This document shows, one piece after another, positions 32,577-41,340 of a DNA stretch of 64,000 nucleotides. Numbering within the stretch: the first letter of the stretch is position 1; each line of letters starts with the position of its first letter. The notes below the pieces were generated by a model. The model worked only from the letters and a program-made list of their open reading frames with translations, had not been told where the DNA came from and made no database searches. The stretch comes from Pleurocapsa minor GSE-CHR-MK 17-07R. Lineage in GTDB: Bacteria > Chloroflexota > Anaerolineae > Aggregatilineales > Phototrophicaceae. The stretch covers positions 186,001-250,000 of the forward strand of contig JAHHHY010000003.1 in NCBI GenBank assembly GCA_019359125.1, given 5' to 3'. Both the position numbers and the translations under genes were made by a program.

Positions 32577-34241
32577 TCAGGAGATATCGCCAAACAGGCG
32601 CAGCAGCTTGACGGCCACCTGGGCATTGGTGCGCGTCAGCGGGTCGCCCAGGTCGATCTGGCAGATTTCACTGATGCGCGCCAGCCGATAGTTCAGCGTG
32701 CTGCGGTGAATCATGAGCGTCTCGGCGGTCTGTACGCCGCTGCCGCCCGCATCAACGAAGGTCTCCAGCGTGCGGAACAGGTCGGCTCCCTGCTCGTTCT
32801 GTAACAGGCGCAGCGCGTCCGTCAGCGGATTGGCCGCCAGGCTGTCCGGCCCGGCGCGATACAGCGTGTGCAGAAAGCCCAGCCGCTCGAACGATACCAC
32901 CGGCTGCGTCATGCCCATACGCGAGGCAATCGCCAGCGCGTCCAGGCACTGCTGATAAGCTGCGGGTGCGTCGTCTGCATGGCGCACCGGCGCGCTGACC
33001 GCTACAAACAAGGATGGGGCCTGTGCGTCGGGCGCATCCGGCAGGAACGCCGCCCCCAGCTCGGCGGCAATCGACTGTGCAGCACCAGCCGCGGCCACCA
33101 GCACCACCTGCCCGGCAAACTGCCCCGCGACCACGTTCCAGGCGCGTTCAGTCGCCAGCCGGTTGACGCGCCGCAGCAGCCCGCTGGACAGGCCCACATC
33201 CGGTCGCCCGGGCGCAGCGGCCAGCAGCGCAAACGGCGCGGCCAGGTTCACGCCATAGCGCAAGGCCTGGTCGATCAGCGCGGCCTGCCGGGCGGGATCG
33301 CCGACATCGTCGCCTTTGAGGAGCTGCGAAATCAGCCCGCCTTTCAGCGATGCCTCGGCGTTCTGCGTGGCCTCTCGGTAGAGCAGCATCAGCGCGGCAA
33401 TCGTCGCGCCCGTCTCCACCGCCATCTGGTCGAGGTCGGACAGCGGCCGGTCATCGGCGATGATCCACACGTAGCCATAGATTTCGCCATGCACGACGAT
33501 CGGCGCCAGGATGCGCTCCATTTCCAGCCCGACCTCAGGAATCTGCGGCAGATGGACAGGCCGCAGCGTGCGCCGGATCGTCTCCAGCACGCCGCGTTCT
33601 TCGAGTGTGCGAATCAGGTGCGGATTGGTGCGGCCTTCGCTGAGCGTATAGCGGCGCGCCTCGTCCACATCGGCGATATTGTGGCTGGCCAGGCTCTCGA
33701 AGCTCTCGTTCTCGATGCTGATGCTCTGGCCGATCAGCCCGGCCAGCGTTTCGGCCAGCTCCTGCAAGTCACCGCCGTCCAGCACCAGCCGCGTGAGCTG
33801 CGAATTGATATCCATGGCGCGCTGCTTGAGCAGCATCGTCTGCTGCGAGATGCGCTCGTTGATGGCGCGTGCCACCTCGACAAAGCGGGTGGTATACGGG
33901 ATTTCGATCAGGGGGAAGCCGCATGCCTCGGCAGTCTCGCGTAATACGGCGGGTGTCGCCTCGGAATAGCGGCCGACCGCCACGACCAGCCCGGCGACGT
34001 CTTTATCGGCCATCGCCCGGACATAGGCCTGTTGTTCGCCCTCGGTTTCGGGCAGCGTGTACGGCGTGGTCAGCACCAGCTCGCCGCCATTCAGCCAGTC
34101 CGGCGCATCCGGCACACCGGCGACATGCACCCAGCCGACGCGGCGCGACAGTCCTGCGCGTCCGGCGACCACCTGCGCCCCGGCAAACACGGGCATGCCC
34201 AGCGCGTCGGATACAGTCAGCACGATGGATTGATCGGTCAT
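32577..34241 (-). CDS. PucR-family transcriptional regulator
   Basis: The 554-residue protein has the PucR N-terminal domain (SDALGMPVFAGAQVVAGRAGLSRRVGWVHVAGVPDAPDWLNGGELVLTT), a GAF-like/CdaR GGDEF-like middle section, and the C-terminal PucR helix-turn-helix TAETLMIHRSTLNYRLARISEI...LGDPLTRTNAQVAVKLLRLF. Family members regulate purine catabolism, carbohydrate diacid use or nitrogen-related genes. Its place immediately upstream of, and co-directional with, an ammonium transporter hints at a nitrogen role, which is inference. The start ATG 34241 has no strong ribosome site visible. Confidence 0.9.
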   Translation of the reverse strand: MTDQSIVLTVSDALGMPVFAGAQVVAGRAGLSRRVGWVHVAGVPDAPDWLNGGELVLTTPYTLPETEGEQQAYVRAMADKDVAGLVVAVGRYSEATPAVLRETAEACGFPLIEIPYTTRFVEVARAINERISQQTMLLKQRAMDINSQLTRLVLDGGDLQELAETLAGLIGQSISIENESFESLASHNIADVDEARRYTLSEGRTNPHLIRTLEERGVLETIRRTLRPVHLPQIPEVGLEMERILAPIVVHGEIYGYVWIIADDRPLSDLDQMAVETGATIAALMLLYREATQNAEASLKGGLISQLLKGDDVGDPARQAALIDQALRYGVNLAAPFALLAAAPGRPDVGLSSGLLRRVNRLATERAWNVVAGQFAGQVVLVAAAGAAQSIAAELGAAFLPDAPDAQAPSLFVAVSAPVRHADDAPAAYQQCLDALAIASRMGMTQPVVSFERLGFLHTLYRAGPDSLAANPLTDALRLLQNEQGADLFRTLETFVDAGGSGVQTAETLMIHRSTLNYRLARISEICQIDLGDPLTRTNAQVAVKLLRLFGDIS

Positions 34242-34542
34242 GAGTGGGCGGGCCTCCGGACGATGGGGCCAGGCTGCGTCACGGCATGGTTTCAGGGCAG
34301 CGGCGACCGTCGTCGACCCTCATTTATACCGCATCGCGCCTGCCCCGGCGAAGGCTGTGCGGGAACGGCGCACTCAGGGGATGCTGAAGATTTCCTCAGC
34401 GATGGCCAACCTATTGGCAATAATGAGCAACGCCCAGCCTGCACTTCCCCAACAAATCGGCACCGTCGCGTTCGCCATGATGAAAAACAGGGGACAATGT
34501 CGTTGGGTATGGTTTAGCCTAGCAGAATGCAGGGTGCCAGAA
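34242..34542. other. Divergent intergenic region pucR / propeller protein
   Basis: Neither a clear gene nor a strong hairpin is seen in these 301 bp. The frame of the downstream protein stays open into it, but there is no signal peptide or conserved sequence to support a longer product. It should hold the promoters for both flanking genes. Confidence 0.4.
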
Positions 34543-35637
34543 ATGAACAAGACGCTGATCTTTCACAGGCGCTGGCGCAATGCGCTCGTCATCGTTGTGA
34601 TGCTGTTGATTCTGCTGGGTATCGGGGTGGTGCTGTTGGTTCGGCCTGAGATGCCTCCCAGCGGCAGCCTCCTGATTTCTGTGGAAGAAAACATTGTGCG
34701 GCGATGGATCCTGGTAGATATAGCCACTGGAACCTATCACGACTGGGCGGATGACATTGACGTTGTACTGCCAGCAGGAAGTTCAGACCTGCAAATCTCG
34801 CCCGATCGTCGTCAGATTGCGTTCCCAGTTTTCGATGCACCGTCAGACACGATGCGCATCTTCCTCGTGAATGCTGACGGCTCAAACCTGCATCCGATTT
34901 CTGCAGGCGATGGGCGCGACCACAGTCCGCAATGGTCACCAGACAGCCGCACGATCGTGTTTTCACGCAGCAGCAATTACCTTTCAGCCCTGTTCCTGCT
35001 GGATGTCGCCACCCAGACCGAGGAGCAGATCACAGCTTTCACCAATGATATTCATGCGAACTGGTCACCGGACGGCGCACGCATCGTCTTTACAACGTCG
35101 CGTGACGGATTTCAGGAACTCTACAGCTATGAGATGGCAAGCGGGGAATCCATACGTTTGACACGCAATGAATTGCAGAATGACCTTAATGCTGCTTTCT
35201 CACCTGATGGAAGGCACATCGCCTACATGAGCAATTATTCGGTAGGTGATGGCACAGGTGAAATCTGGGTCATGGATGCTGATGGCACCAACCAACAACG
35301 CATCACCGACAATGAAGTCGATGATGTCAATCCAGTATGGACTCCAGATAGCCGTGCTATCGTGTTTACACAAACGAGCAGCGACCGTACAGGCGGTGAT
35401 CTTTGGCGGTACTGGATACAGACAGGTGAGTCTGAGCGGCTCACGAATGCCGGCGGATATGAATTGGCGCCTGTATTTTCCGCAGACTCGAACTATATGG
35501 CATACATCACTGATATACGTGGGCGCGAACGCGGGCTGGATTTGCTCAATCTGAGAACACTGGAGTCAAAGCCGCTGTTTGCTGAAGAGAATGTCCGAGT
35601 CTGGTTTATCAGTCGCTGGATGAATCCGTCGCCATAG
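34543..35637 (+). CDS. Membrane-anchored TolB/WD40-like beta-propeller protein
   Basis: ATG 34543 lies behind AGGGTG. An N-terminal uncleaved anchor (NALVIVVMLLILLGIGVVLLV) leads to an extracytoplasmic propeller built of PD40-type repeats: LQISPDRRQIAFPVFD, SPQWSPDSRTIVFSRSS, ANWSPDGARIVFTTSRDG, AAFSPDGRHIAYMSNYS, PVWTPDSRAIVFTQTSS and PVFSADSNYMAYITDIRG. This resembles TolB and DPP6-like propellers without a catalytic domain. The DNA is visibly less GC-rich and less biased in codon use than its neighbours, suggesting a gene acquired or weakly expressed. No Tol-Pal partners are present in this window. Confidence 0.82.
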   Translation: MNKTLIFHRRWRNALVIVVMLLILLGIGVVLLVRPEMPPSGSLLISVEENIVRRWILVDIATGTYHDWADDIDVVLPAGSSDLQISPDRRQIAFPVFDAPSDTMRIFLVNADGSNLHPISAGDGRDHSPQWSPDSRTIVFSRSSNYLSALFLLDVATQTEEQITAFTNDIHANWSPDGARIVFTTSRDGFQELYSYEMASGESIRLTRNELQNDLNAAFSPDGRHIAYMSNYSVGDGTGEIWVMDADGTNQQRITDNEVDDVNPVWTPDSRAIVFTQTSSDRTGGDLWRYWIQTGESERLTNAGGYELAPVFSADSNYMAYITDIRGRERGLDLLNLRTLESKPLFAEENVRVWFISRWMNPSP

Positions 35638-35639
35638 CA

Positions 35640-36134
35640 TCATTCCGGCAGGGCGCGCACGCGGCGGATCAGTTCTGAGGTGCTGTGGCCCGGCAGATAG
35701 TCGATCAGCACCACGCGCCCGCCGTAGGCTTCCACGGGGGCACGCTCTGGCAGCGGCTTGGCATCAGCACCAGGCACGGGCGCATAATCCCCACCCTTCA
35801 CGTAGATGTCCGGGCGCAGCGTCTCCACCACGGCAATCGCGGTATCCGCCTCGAAAATCAGCACGCCAGACACAGGGGCCAGCGCAGCCAGCAGGCGGGC
35901 GCGCTCGTGGGCGGGCACCAGCGGGCGCCCTGCCCCCTTCAGCCGCGTCGTGCTGGCATCGCCATTGACAGCCACCAGCAGCGCATCGCCCAGCGCGCGC
36001 GCCTTCTCCAGATAATCGAGATGGCCCACATGCAGCAGGTCAAAGTGGCCGTTGGTCAGCACCAGCGCGCCGCCCGCGTCGTGCACGGACTGGCGAAATG
36101 CGACCGCCTCGGAAAGCGTCAGGATGCGCGACAT
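35640..36134 (-). CDS. RfaE/HldE C-terminal-like nucleotidyltransferase
   Basis: It belongs to the cytidylyltransferase superfamily: VLTNGHFDLLHVGHLDYLEKARALGDALLVAVNGD contains the nucleotide-binding HxGH, followed by RLKGAGRPLVPAHERARLLAALAPVSGVLIFEADTA and YVKGGDY. In Gram-negative bacteria this domain of HldE adenylylates heptose-1-phosphate for LPS; stand-alone copies occur elsewhere with uncertain substrates. It is 164 residues from ATG 36134; the open frame extends to 36212, but there is no ribosome site. It lies tail-to-tail with the propeller gene and next to tRNA-Leu. Confidence 0.88.
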   Translation of the reverse strand: MSRILTLSEAVAFRQSVHDAGGALVLTNGHFDLLHVGHLDYLEKARALGDALLVAVNGDASTTRLKGAGRPLVPAHERARLLAALAPVSGVLIFEADTAIAVVETLRPDIYVKGGDYAPVPGADAKPLPERAPVEAYGGRVVLIDYLPGHSTSELIRRVRALPE

Positions 36135-36184
36135 GGCCTCAGGGTCAGTTGAAAGGATGCAAGGGTATTCAGAAAGGATGTCAT

Positions 36185-36270
36185 TGGTGAGGCTGGTGGG
36201 ACTCGAACCCACACGCTCGTAGGAGCAAAAGTTTTTAAGACTTTCGTGTCTGCCGTTCCACCACAGCCCC
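36185..36270 (-). tRNA. tRNA-Leu (anticodon TAA)
   Basis: On the minus strand the acceptor GGGGCTG pairs with CAGCCTC, the anticodon stem AAAGT/ACTTT encloses the loop CTTAAAA (anticodon TAA), a long variable arm (TGCTCC-TAC-GAGCG type) is present, and the T arm is GTGGG-TTCGAGT-CCCAC. Discriminator A is followed by an encoded CCA. Confidence 0.95.
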
Positions 36271-36407
36271 CAATTGCGGTTCAGTCTAGCATGAACGCGC
36301 GCGCATCGTCAATTGTGCGGGGGAAAGACTGGCTGTCGTCATCTGGCGCTGCGGGCGTATAATATTCCGCAGTGAAAAATGAACCTGATAGTCGCGAGGA
36401 ATATCAC

Positions 36408-36971
36408 ATGGCTGTGCGTGAAATTGTGCGCCTGGACAACCCGGTGCTGCGCAAGCGTGCGCTCAAAGTAACCGCTTTCGACAACAGTCTTCAGCGTCTG
36501 GTGGATGACATGCTCGACACGCTGGACAAGGCCGAGGGCGTCGGCCTGGCTGCCCCGCAGGTCGCTGTGCCGCAGCGCCTGATCATCGTGCGCCTGGGCG
36601 ACGACGAGGCCAGCCGCGAGGAATATGGCGAGGACGCCGGCAAGCTGTTTGTCGTCGCCAACCCCGAATATGTCAAGGTGAGCAAGAAGCAGGTCGAAGG
36701 CGTCGAGGCCTGCCTGAGCATCCCTGGCTTCTTCGGCACGGTCGACCGCCACGAAGAAGTGATCGTGCGCGGGCTGGACCGCTACGGCAAGCCGCAGCGC
36801 ATCAAGGCCAAAGGCTGGCTGGCGCGCGTCTTCCAGCACGAAATCGACCATCTGGACGGGCGCCTGTATATCGATATCGCCTCGGACGTGTGGTCTGAAA
36901 AAGATATCGAGGAAGCCGAGGCTGAAAAGGCCGCCGCCGCGCAGGAAGAACAGCAGTCCGCACAATCCTAA
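36408..36971 (+). CDS. def: Peptide deformylase
   Basis: It removes the formyl group from nascent N-formylmethionine and uses a metal. All three motifs are there: I, GVGLAAPQVA; II, EACLSIPG (the Cys metal ligand; position two is Ala rather than the usual Gly of EGCLS); III, QHEIDHLDG (the catalytic Glu and two His ligands). There is a C-terminal Glu/Ala-rich extension of about 25 residues. GCGAGGA precedes ATG 36408. The downstream PPK2 starts 21 nt later and the cupin gene follows 7 nt on, so this is a three-gene operon. Confidence 0.94.
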   Translation: MAVREIVRLDNPVLRKRALKVTAFDNSLQRLVDDMLDTLDKAEGVGLAAPQVAVPQRLIIVRLGDDEASREEYGEDAGKLFVVANPEYVKVSKKQVEGVEACLSIPGFFGTVDRHEEVIVRGLDRYGKPQRIKAKGWLARVFQHEIDHLDGRLYIDIASDVWSEKDIEEAEAEKAAAAQEEQQSAQS

Positions 36972-36992
36972 CTTAACCTTCAGGGAGGCCCC

Positions 36993-37838
36993 ATGCCATC
37001 TGCCACACTGGTAAAGCCAGGCTCAAAAGTCAGCCTGAAAGACATCTCGCCGGATTACGCGGGTCCGCAGACCAAAGAGGAAGCCGAGGCCCGCCTGAAT
37101 ACCCTGCGCGGTGAGCTGGAAGCCCAGCAGGAGATCATGTATGCGGCAGGAGAGCACAGCCTGCTGGTGATCTTTCAGGGCATGGACACATCGGGCAAAG
37201 ATGGCGCGATTCGCGGGGTATTTGGCGATGTCAACCCGGCCGGCTGCCGCGTCGAGTCGTTCAAGGTGCCCACGGAAGAAGAACGCGCCCACGATTTCCT
37301 GTGGCGCGTGCACAAGGTGACGCCGCGCCGGGGCATGACCGCCGTGTTCAACCGGTCACATTATGAGGATGTGCTGGTGGTGCGCGTGCACGACCTGGTG
37401 CCGAAAAAGGTGTGGAAGAAACGCTACGACACGATCAACCAGTTTGAGGCGATGCTGGCCGACAGCAACACCATCATCCTGAAGTTTTTCCTGCATATCT
37501 CCAAAGAGGAACAGGAAAAACGCCTGATCGCGCGCGAAGGTGATGTCGAGAAGGCCTGGAAGCTGTCCGCCGCCGACTGGCGCGAGCGCGACTACTGGGA
37601 CGAGTACCAGGCAGCCTACGAAGATGCCCTGGGCAAATGCAGCACAGACGTCGCCCCGTGGTACATCGTGCCCGCCAACCGCAAGTGGTACCGCAATCTG
37701 GTCATCGCCGAAACGGTGGTGGAGGCCGTCAAAGGCTATCGGAAAGAATGGGCCAGGACGCTGGAGATGATGAGCCAGGAACGCCTGGCCGAGCTGCACG
37801 CGTATCGCGCCCAACAGCAGGCACAGCAGAAAGGCTGA
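36993..37838 (+). CDS. ppk2: Polyphosphate kinase 2 family protein
   Basis: PPK2 enzymes transfer phosphate between polyphosphate and nucleotides (usually making NTPs or NDPs from polyP). The 281-residue sequence has the Walker A-type GMDTSGKDGAIRGV, the lid region KVPTEEERAHDFLWRVHKVTPRRGM, the Walker B-type FNRSHYEDVLVVRVH and the lid/C-terminal SAADWRERDYWDEYQAAYEDALGKCSTDVAPWYIVPANRKWYRNL. It is single-domain and of family length. GGGAGG lies 5 nt before ATG 36993. It follows def and precedes a small cupin gene by 7 nt. Which nucleotide it uses cannot be told from sequence by eye. Confidence 0.92.
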   Translation: MPSATLVKPGSKVSLKDISPDYAGPQTKEEAEARLNTLRGELEAQQEIMYAAGEHSLLVIFQGMDTSGKDGAIRGVFGDVNPAGCRVESFKVPTEEERAHDFLWRVHKVTPRRGMTAVFNRSHYEDVLVVRVHDLVPKKVWKKRYDTINQFEAMLADSNTIILKFFLHISKEEQEKRLIAREGDVEKAWKLSAADWRERDYWDEYQAAYEDALGKCSTDVAPWYIVPANRKWYRNLVIAETVVEAVKGYRKEWARTLEMMSQERLAELHAYRAQQQAQQKG

Positions 37839-37845
37839 ACGGAGC

Positions 37846-38373
37846 ATGGTGCAGTTTGAAGGCAAAAAGGACGCGCAGAAGATCACGGCGGAGGGCAAGC
37901 CAGTCCATAAACTGATCGATGGCGTGGTCATGCGCCAGACGATCACCCATATGGACAACCGCGGCACGCTGTGCGAGGTGTATGACCCGCGCTGGGCCAT
38001 CAGTGATCTGCCCGTCGTGTATATCTACCAGTTCACCATTATGCCAGGCATCGTCAAAGGCTGGGCCAAACACCTGAAGAAAGACGACCGCATTTTCGTG
38101 ACCAAAGGGCGCGTGCGCATCGGCCTGTACGACGATCGGCCAGAATCGCCCACCTATAAAATGACCAATGACCTGTACCTGAGCGACCTGCACCGCTCGC
38201 TGATTATCATCCCAAAGGGTGTGTATCACGCGTTGCAATGCGTGGGCAGCGAAGAAGCCATGTGCATCAGCATGCCCACCGTGGCCTATGCGTACGAGGA
38301 CCCGGATGTGTATCGCCTGCCGCCGGATACCGACCTGATCCCGCTCGATTTCAGGCCTATCCTGGGTGGCTGA
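37846..38373 (+). CDS. RmlC-like cupin / dTDP-4-dehydrorhamnose 3,5-epimerase-like protein
   Basis: The 175-residue protein has the RmlC jelly roll: MDNRGTLCEVYDPRW (D-x-R-G-x-L-x-E pattern), VYIYQFTIMPGIVKGWAKHLKKDDRIFVTKGRVRIGLYDDR (the epimerase GLH-equivalent G-W-A-K-H then an Asp and strand), and SLIIIPKGVYHALQC (P-x-G-x-x-H). RmlC proper acts in dTDP-rhamnose synthesis, but none of the other rml genes is nearby, so substrate and even catalysis are unsure. It starts 7 nt after ppk2 in the same operon. Confidence 0.75.
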   Translation: MVQFEGKKDAQKITAEGKPVHKLIDGVVMRQTITHMDNRGTLCEVYDPRWAISDLPVVYIYQFTIMPGIVKGWAKHLKKDDRIFVTKGRVRIGLYDDRPESPTYKMTNDLYLSDLHRSLIIIPKGVYHALQCVGSEEAMCISMPTVAYAYEDPDVYRLPPDTDLIPLDFRPILGG

Positions 38374-38396
38374 GGCCCGGCCTTAAAGATCAAGTG

Positions 38397-38545
38397 AACC
38401 GCCAGGACGCCAAGAGTGCCAAGGCTTGATAGATAGAAGCGGTTTGGTCGCAGAACAGCCAAATCAACCGTCTGTAATGAAAGTCAATATTTACTAAGTC
38501 GCCTCTTGTTCTTTATGTCCTGGCGCTCTTGGCGTCCTGGCGGTT
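38397..38545. repeat. MITE-like inverted-repeat element
   Basis: A 28-nt left end (38397-38424, begins AACCGCCAGGACGCCAAGAG) and a right end (38518-38545) are inverted copies of each other with only two mismatches, flanking 93 bp without an ORF. This looks like a small non-autonomous mobile or hairpin element inserted between the cupin gene and a terminator. Confidence 0.75.
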
Positions 38546-38608
38546 AATCGTTCTTTCGCTTCCCAAGCGTAACGCCGTTGGGCGGCTGACGGCCCCACAC
38601 GAGCATAC

Positions 38609-38649
38609 AAAAAGCCCCTCAAGCTTGATTGCAAGCTGAGGGGCTTTTT
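38609..38649 (-). terminator. Bidirectional intrinsic terminator
   Basis: AAAAAGCCCCTCAAGCTTG and CAAGCTGAGGGGCTTTTT pair with a small bulge around a 4-nt loop. It sits just beyond the pepF stop on the minus strand. Confidence 0.9.
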
Positions 38650-38661
38650 CATCTCTTCAGG

Positions 38662-40485
38662 CTAGAACTTGTCGGGGAAGACTTCGCGGGCCAGCTTTTC
38701 TTCCTGGGTCACCAGGTCGCTCAGCGTTTGCAGGCCTTCGTTCCAGAACGACGGATCGCTCAGGTTGACGCCGGCCTTGGCCAGAATATTCTCGGGGTAA
38801 TCGCTATCGCCCGCGCCCAGCACTTCCAGATAGGCGGGCACGAATTCGGCGCCACGCTTCTGGTACACATTGAACAGCGCCAGCACCAGCAGCTCGCCAA
38901 AGGCATAGGCATACACGTAGCCGGGCGTGTTCAGGAAGTGCGGGATGTAGCTCCACCACAGGCCATAATCCTCGCGCAGCGTCACGCTGTCGCCAAACAT
39001 CGACCGCTGGGTGTCCAGCCAGATCTGGCTCAGGCGTTCGGTGCTCAGCTCGCCTTCGGTGCGGCGTGCCGTGTGATAGCCATGCTCGAAGCGGTTCATG
39101 CTGGTCTGGCGGAAGATGGTGGCGAAGCTGTCCTCGATCTTGCTGGCGGTCATCGCCAGGCGGGCAGCCGCATCCGTCTCGCGCGACAGCAGGTCATTGA
39201 AAACCAGCATCTCGCCAAACACAGACGCCATCTCGGCGGTCGTCAGCGGCGTATACACATACGACATCGGCTGCTTCTGGTTGGTCAGGTACATATGCAG
39301 GCCGTGGCCCAGCTCATGCGCCAGCGTCGAGACATCGCGGCCCTTGCCCGTATAATTCATGAACACGAACGGGTGCGCCGACGGCACGGTCGGGCTGGCG
39401 AAGGCCCCGCCCCGCTTGTTTGGCTGAAGCGCCGCGTCGATCCAGTTTTCATCGAAGAAGCGTTTGACCGCGGCGCCCGTGATCGGGCTGAAACGCTCGT
39501 AGGCATTGGTGACGATCTCGCGCGCTTCCGACCACGAGTAATCGCGCTCGGCGCCCTTGATATTGAGCGGCGCATAGCGGTCATACTCAAACAGCTCGTC
39601 CAGCCCCAGCAGCGTGCGCTTCAGGCGATAGTGGCGCGCCACAATCTCGTAATTGCTGGTGACCGCATTCACCAGCGCATCGACCACGGCATCCGGCGCC
39701 TTGTTCGACAGGTTGCGCGAGGAAATCCATGACGGATAGCCACGGCGCGCATCGTCGCTGGCCTTATCTGCCGCCAGCACGTTGAAGATGAAGGTCGTCT
39801 GCATGCTGTACTCGCGCAGCGTGGTCGTGACGGCATCGGCGGCCTTCTGGCGCACCGCCCGGTCGCCGTCATAGCTCAGCTTCAGCACCTGCGACTGGGT
39901 CAGCTTTTCGCCGTCCACGTCAAAGCGCATGGCGCTGTTGAGCTGGGTGAACAGGCGCGTCCACGAGCTGCTGCCAGTAACGCTCTTTTCGACCAGCAGT
40001 TGTTCTTCCGGCTCGCTGAGCATGTATTTCTTGTAGCGCAGGTCGGCCTCCAGCACATGGCGATACGCGCCCAGCGCTGGGTCCTTCAGGATCTTCTGCT
40101 GGTGCGCATCGTCCAGCGCCTTCCATTCCAGCCCGAAGAACATCATCTTCTGCGAGAAGGTGGAGCCAAATTCCTGCACCTTCTGCATCAGCGCGCCGTA
40201 ACGCGGATCGTTGGTGTCGGTGGAATACAGCAGCCCGGCATACGAGCCGATGCGCCCGGCAAAGTCTTCAATCGCCTCGCTGTCGCGCACGGCCGAGGCA
40301 ATCTCGGCAGCCGACAGGTCTTTCACGCGCCCGCGATACAGCTTGGCATACTCGTCGGCCATTTCCAGCGCCTTGGCGATATCGGCGGCGATTGCCGGGT
40401 CATCGACACTGGCATAAAAGACCGACAGATCCCACAGGACGTTCTCGGCCCCGGTCGTTTTCTGAACGCTTGCTTCCGCCATCAT
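38662..40485 (-). CDS. pepF: Oligoendopeptidase F (M3 family)
   Basis: A cytosolic zinc peptidase that cleaves oligopeptides. The 607-residue protein shows the M3 core: zinc motif LAHELGHGLHMYL (HExxH) near nt 39300, then TAEMASVFGEM with the third zinc Glu, and RTEGELSTERLSQIWLDTQ, then YGLWWSYIPHFLNTPGYVYAYAFGELLVLALF. Substrate-handling motifs specific to the PepF type are present. The start is the first of two consecutive ATG codons, with AAAGGA five nt upstream. Length and motifs give no sign of truncation. Confidence 0.94.
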   Translation of the reverse strand: MMAEASVQKTTGAENVLWDLSVFYASVDDPAIAADIAKALEMADEYAKLYRGRVKDLSAAEIASAVRDSEAIEDFAGRIGSYAGLLYSTDTNDPRYGALMQKVQEFGSTFSQKMMFFGLEWKALDDAHQQKILKDPALGAYRHVLEADLRYKKYMLSEPEEQLLVEKSVTGSSSWTRLFTQLNSAMRFDVDGEKLTQSQVLKLSYDGDRAVRQKAADAVTTTLREYSMQTTFIFNVLAADKASDDARRGYPSWISSRNLSNKAPDAVVDALVNAVTSNYEIVARHYRLKRTLLGLDELFEYDRYAPLNIKGAERDYSWSEAREIVTNAYERFSPITGAAVKRFFDENWIDAALQPNKRGGAFASPTVPSAHPFVFMNYTGKGRDVSTLAHELGHGLHMYLTNQKQPMSYVYTPLTTAEMASVFGEMLVFNDLLSRETDAAARLAMTASKIEDSFATIFRQTSMNRFEHGYHTARRTEGELSTERLSQIWLDTQRSMFGDSVTLREDYGLWWSYIPHFLNTPGYVYAYAFGELLVLALFNVYQKRGAEFVPAYLEVLGAGDSDYPENILAKAGVNLSDPSFWNEGLQTLSDLVTQEEKLAREVFPDKF

Positions 40486-40643
40486 TTGATTCCTTTAGAA
40501 TGTTCAAAATCGATCAACAAGCGCTAGTATAGCGCAAAAGAAAAGCCATCGGCAATGCGCGCCTGCCGTATCGTGCGCCACCCGGCACGACATGTGTTAC
40601 ACTGGCATAAGAATGATCGCTGAGCAGAAAATGTGACACCCAC

Positions 40644-40946
40644 ATGGCATCGACACCCCTGAACGAAAGCCGCATCACCGAGCGCCTGGCAAAGCTGGAC
40701 GGCTGGAAGCGCGACAACGGCGCGATCAGCAAGACTTTTTCGCTAGACAGCTATGTCGCCGGGCTGGCGTTTGCCACCGCTGTCGGCGTGCTGTGCGACG
40801 GCCTGGACCATCATCCGGACATGAGCATCGGCTGGAAGAAAGTCACCGTGACATTCACGACGCACGACGCCGGCAGCCAGCTTACCGCCAAAGATTTTGA
40901 CGCCGCCGACGCTATGGAAGCCCTCGGATATCCGCGAAAGAAGTAG
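40644..40946 (+). CDS. phhB: 4a-hydroxytetrahydrobiopterin dehydratase (pterin-4a-carbinolamine dehydratase)
   Basis: The 100-residue DCoH/PCD protein has the active-site segment DHHPDMSIGWKKVTVTFTTHDAG (the catalytic His pair and the H-P) and LTAKDFDAADAMEAL. It regenerates dihydropterin or takes part in molybdopterin-related chemistry; family members without an aromatic hydroxylase next to them are common and of unclear role. It begins a three-gene co-directional set: the membrane HExxH protein starts 11 nt after its stop. Confidence 0.92.
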   Translation: MASTPLNESRITERLAKLDGWKRDNGAISKTFSLDSYVAGLAFATAVGVLCDGLDHHPDMSIGWKKVTVTFTTHDAGSQLTAKDFDAADAMEALGYPRKK

Positions 40947-40956
40947 ACCCGGCGTG

Positions 40957-41310
40957 ATGACCCGTGTGATTGGTATTCCCCATGAACTGCTCCATGTGCT
41001 GGCGCTGCTGCTGATCCGTCGTCGGCCGACCGGCATTGGCCTGAAGCATGTGGATGTGCCGGACGATTTGTCCACCAGGCAATATATCTTTGTGGCCGCC
41101 TTCCCCACGCTGGCCTTTCTGCTGCTGGCCGCCGTCGGGCTCGTGCTGCTGATGAACGCCGCGTCGGTGCTGACGGCGCTGGCGGGCATCGTGCTGGTGC
41201 TGCTGGGCATGCTGGGCATGGCCGGCGGCGTGGGCGACGTGCAGTTGATTCAGTTACGACTGGCGCGCGACCGTATGGAAAGGTCACCTGAAGACACGCA
41301 GTTTCGCTGA
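40957..41310 (+). CDS. Small membrane protein with HExxH motif (DUF3267-like zincin)
   Basis: The 117-residue protein has MTRVIGIPHELLHVLALLL: HELLH is a classical HExxH zinc motif at the N-terminus, as in DUF3267 putative membrane metallopeptidases, followed by two predicted membrane helices (FVAAFPTLAFLLLAAVGLVLL and SVLTALAGIVLVLLGMLGMAGGVGDV). The conserved aspartate or second half of the usual active site (a later H or D) is represented only by DVQLIQL. It is shorter than typical family members. Frame and spacing, 11 nt behind phhB and 30 nt ahead of the kinase, support it being real. Peptidase activity is a hypothesis. Confidence 0.7.
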   Translation: MTRVIGIPHELLHVLALLLIRRRPTGIGLKHVDVPDDLSTRQYIFVAAFPTLAFLLLAAVGLVLLMNAASVLTALAGIVLVLLGMLGMAGGVGDVQLIQLRLARDRMERSPEDTQFR

Positions 41311-41340
41311 TTTCCCGGCCCATCGCACACGCAGGATGTC

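Noticed and set aside
34240..34542. Upstream extension of the propeller gene
   Set aside because: No ribosome site, overlaps the PucR start, and the membrane anchor at 34543 is a natural N-terminus.
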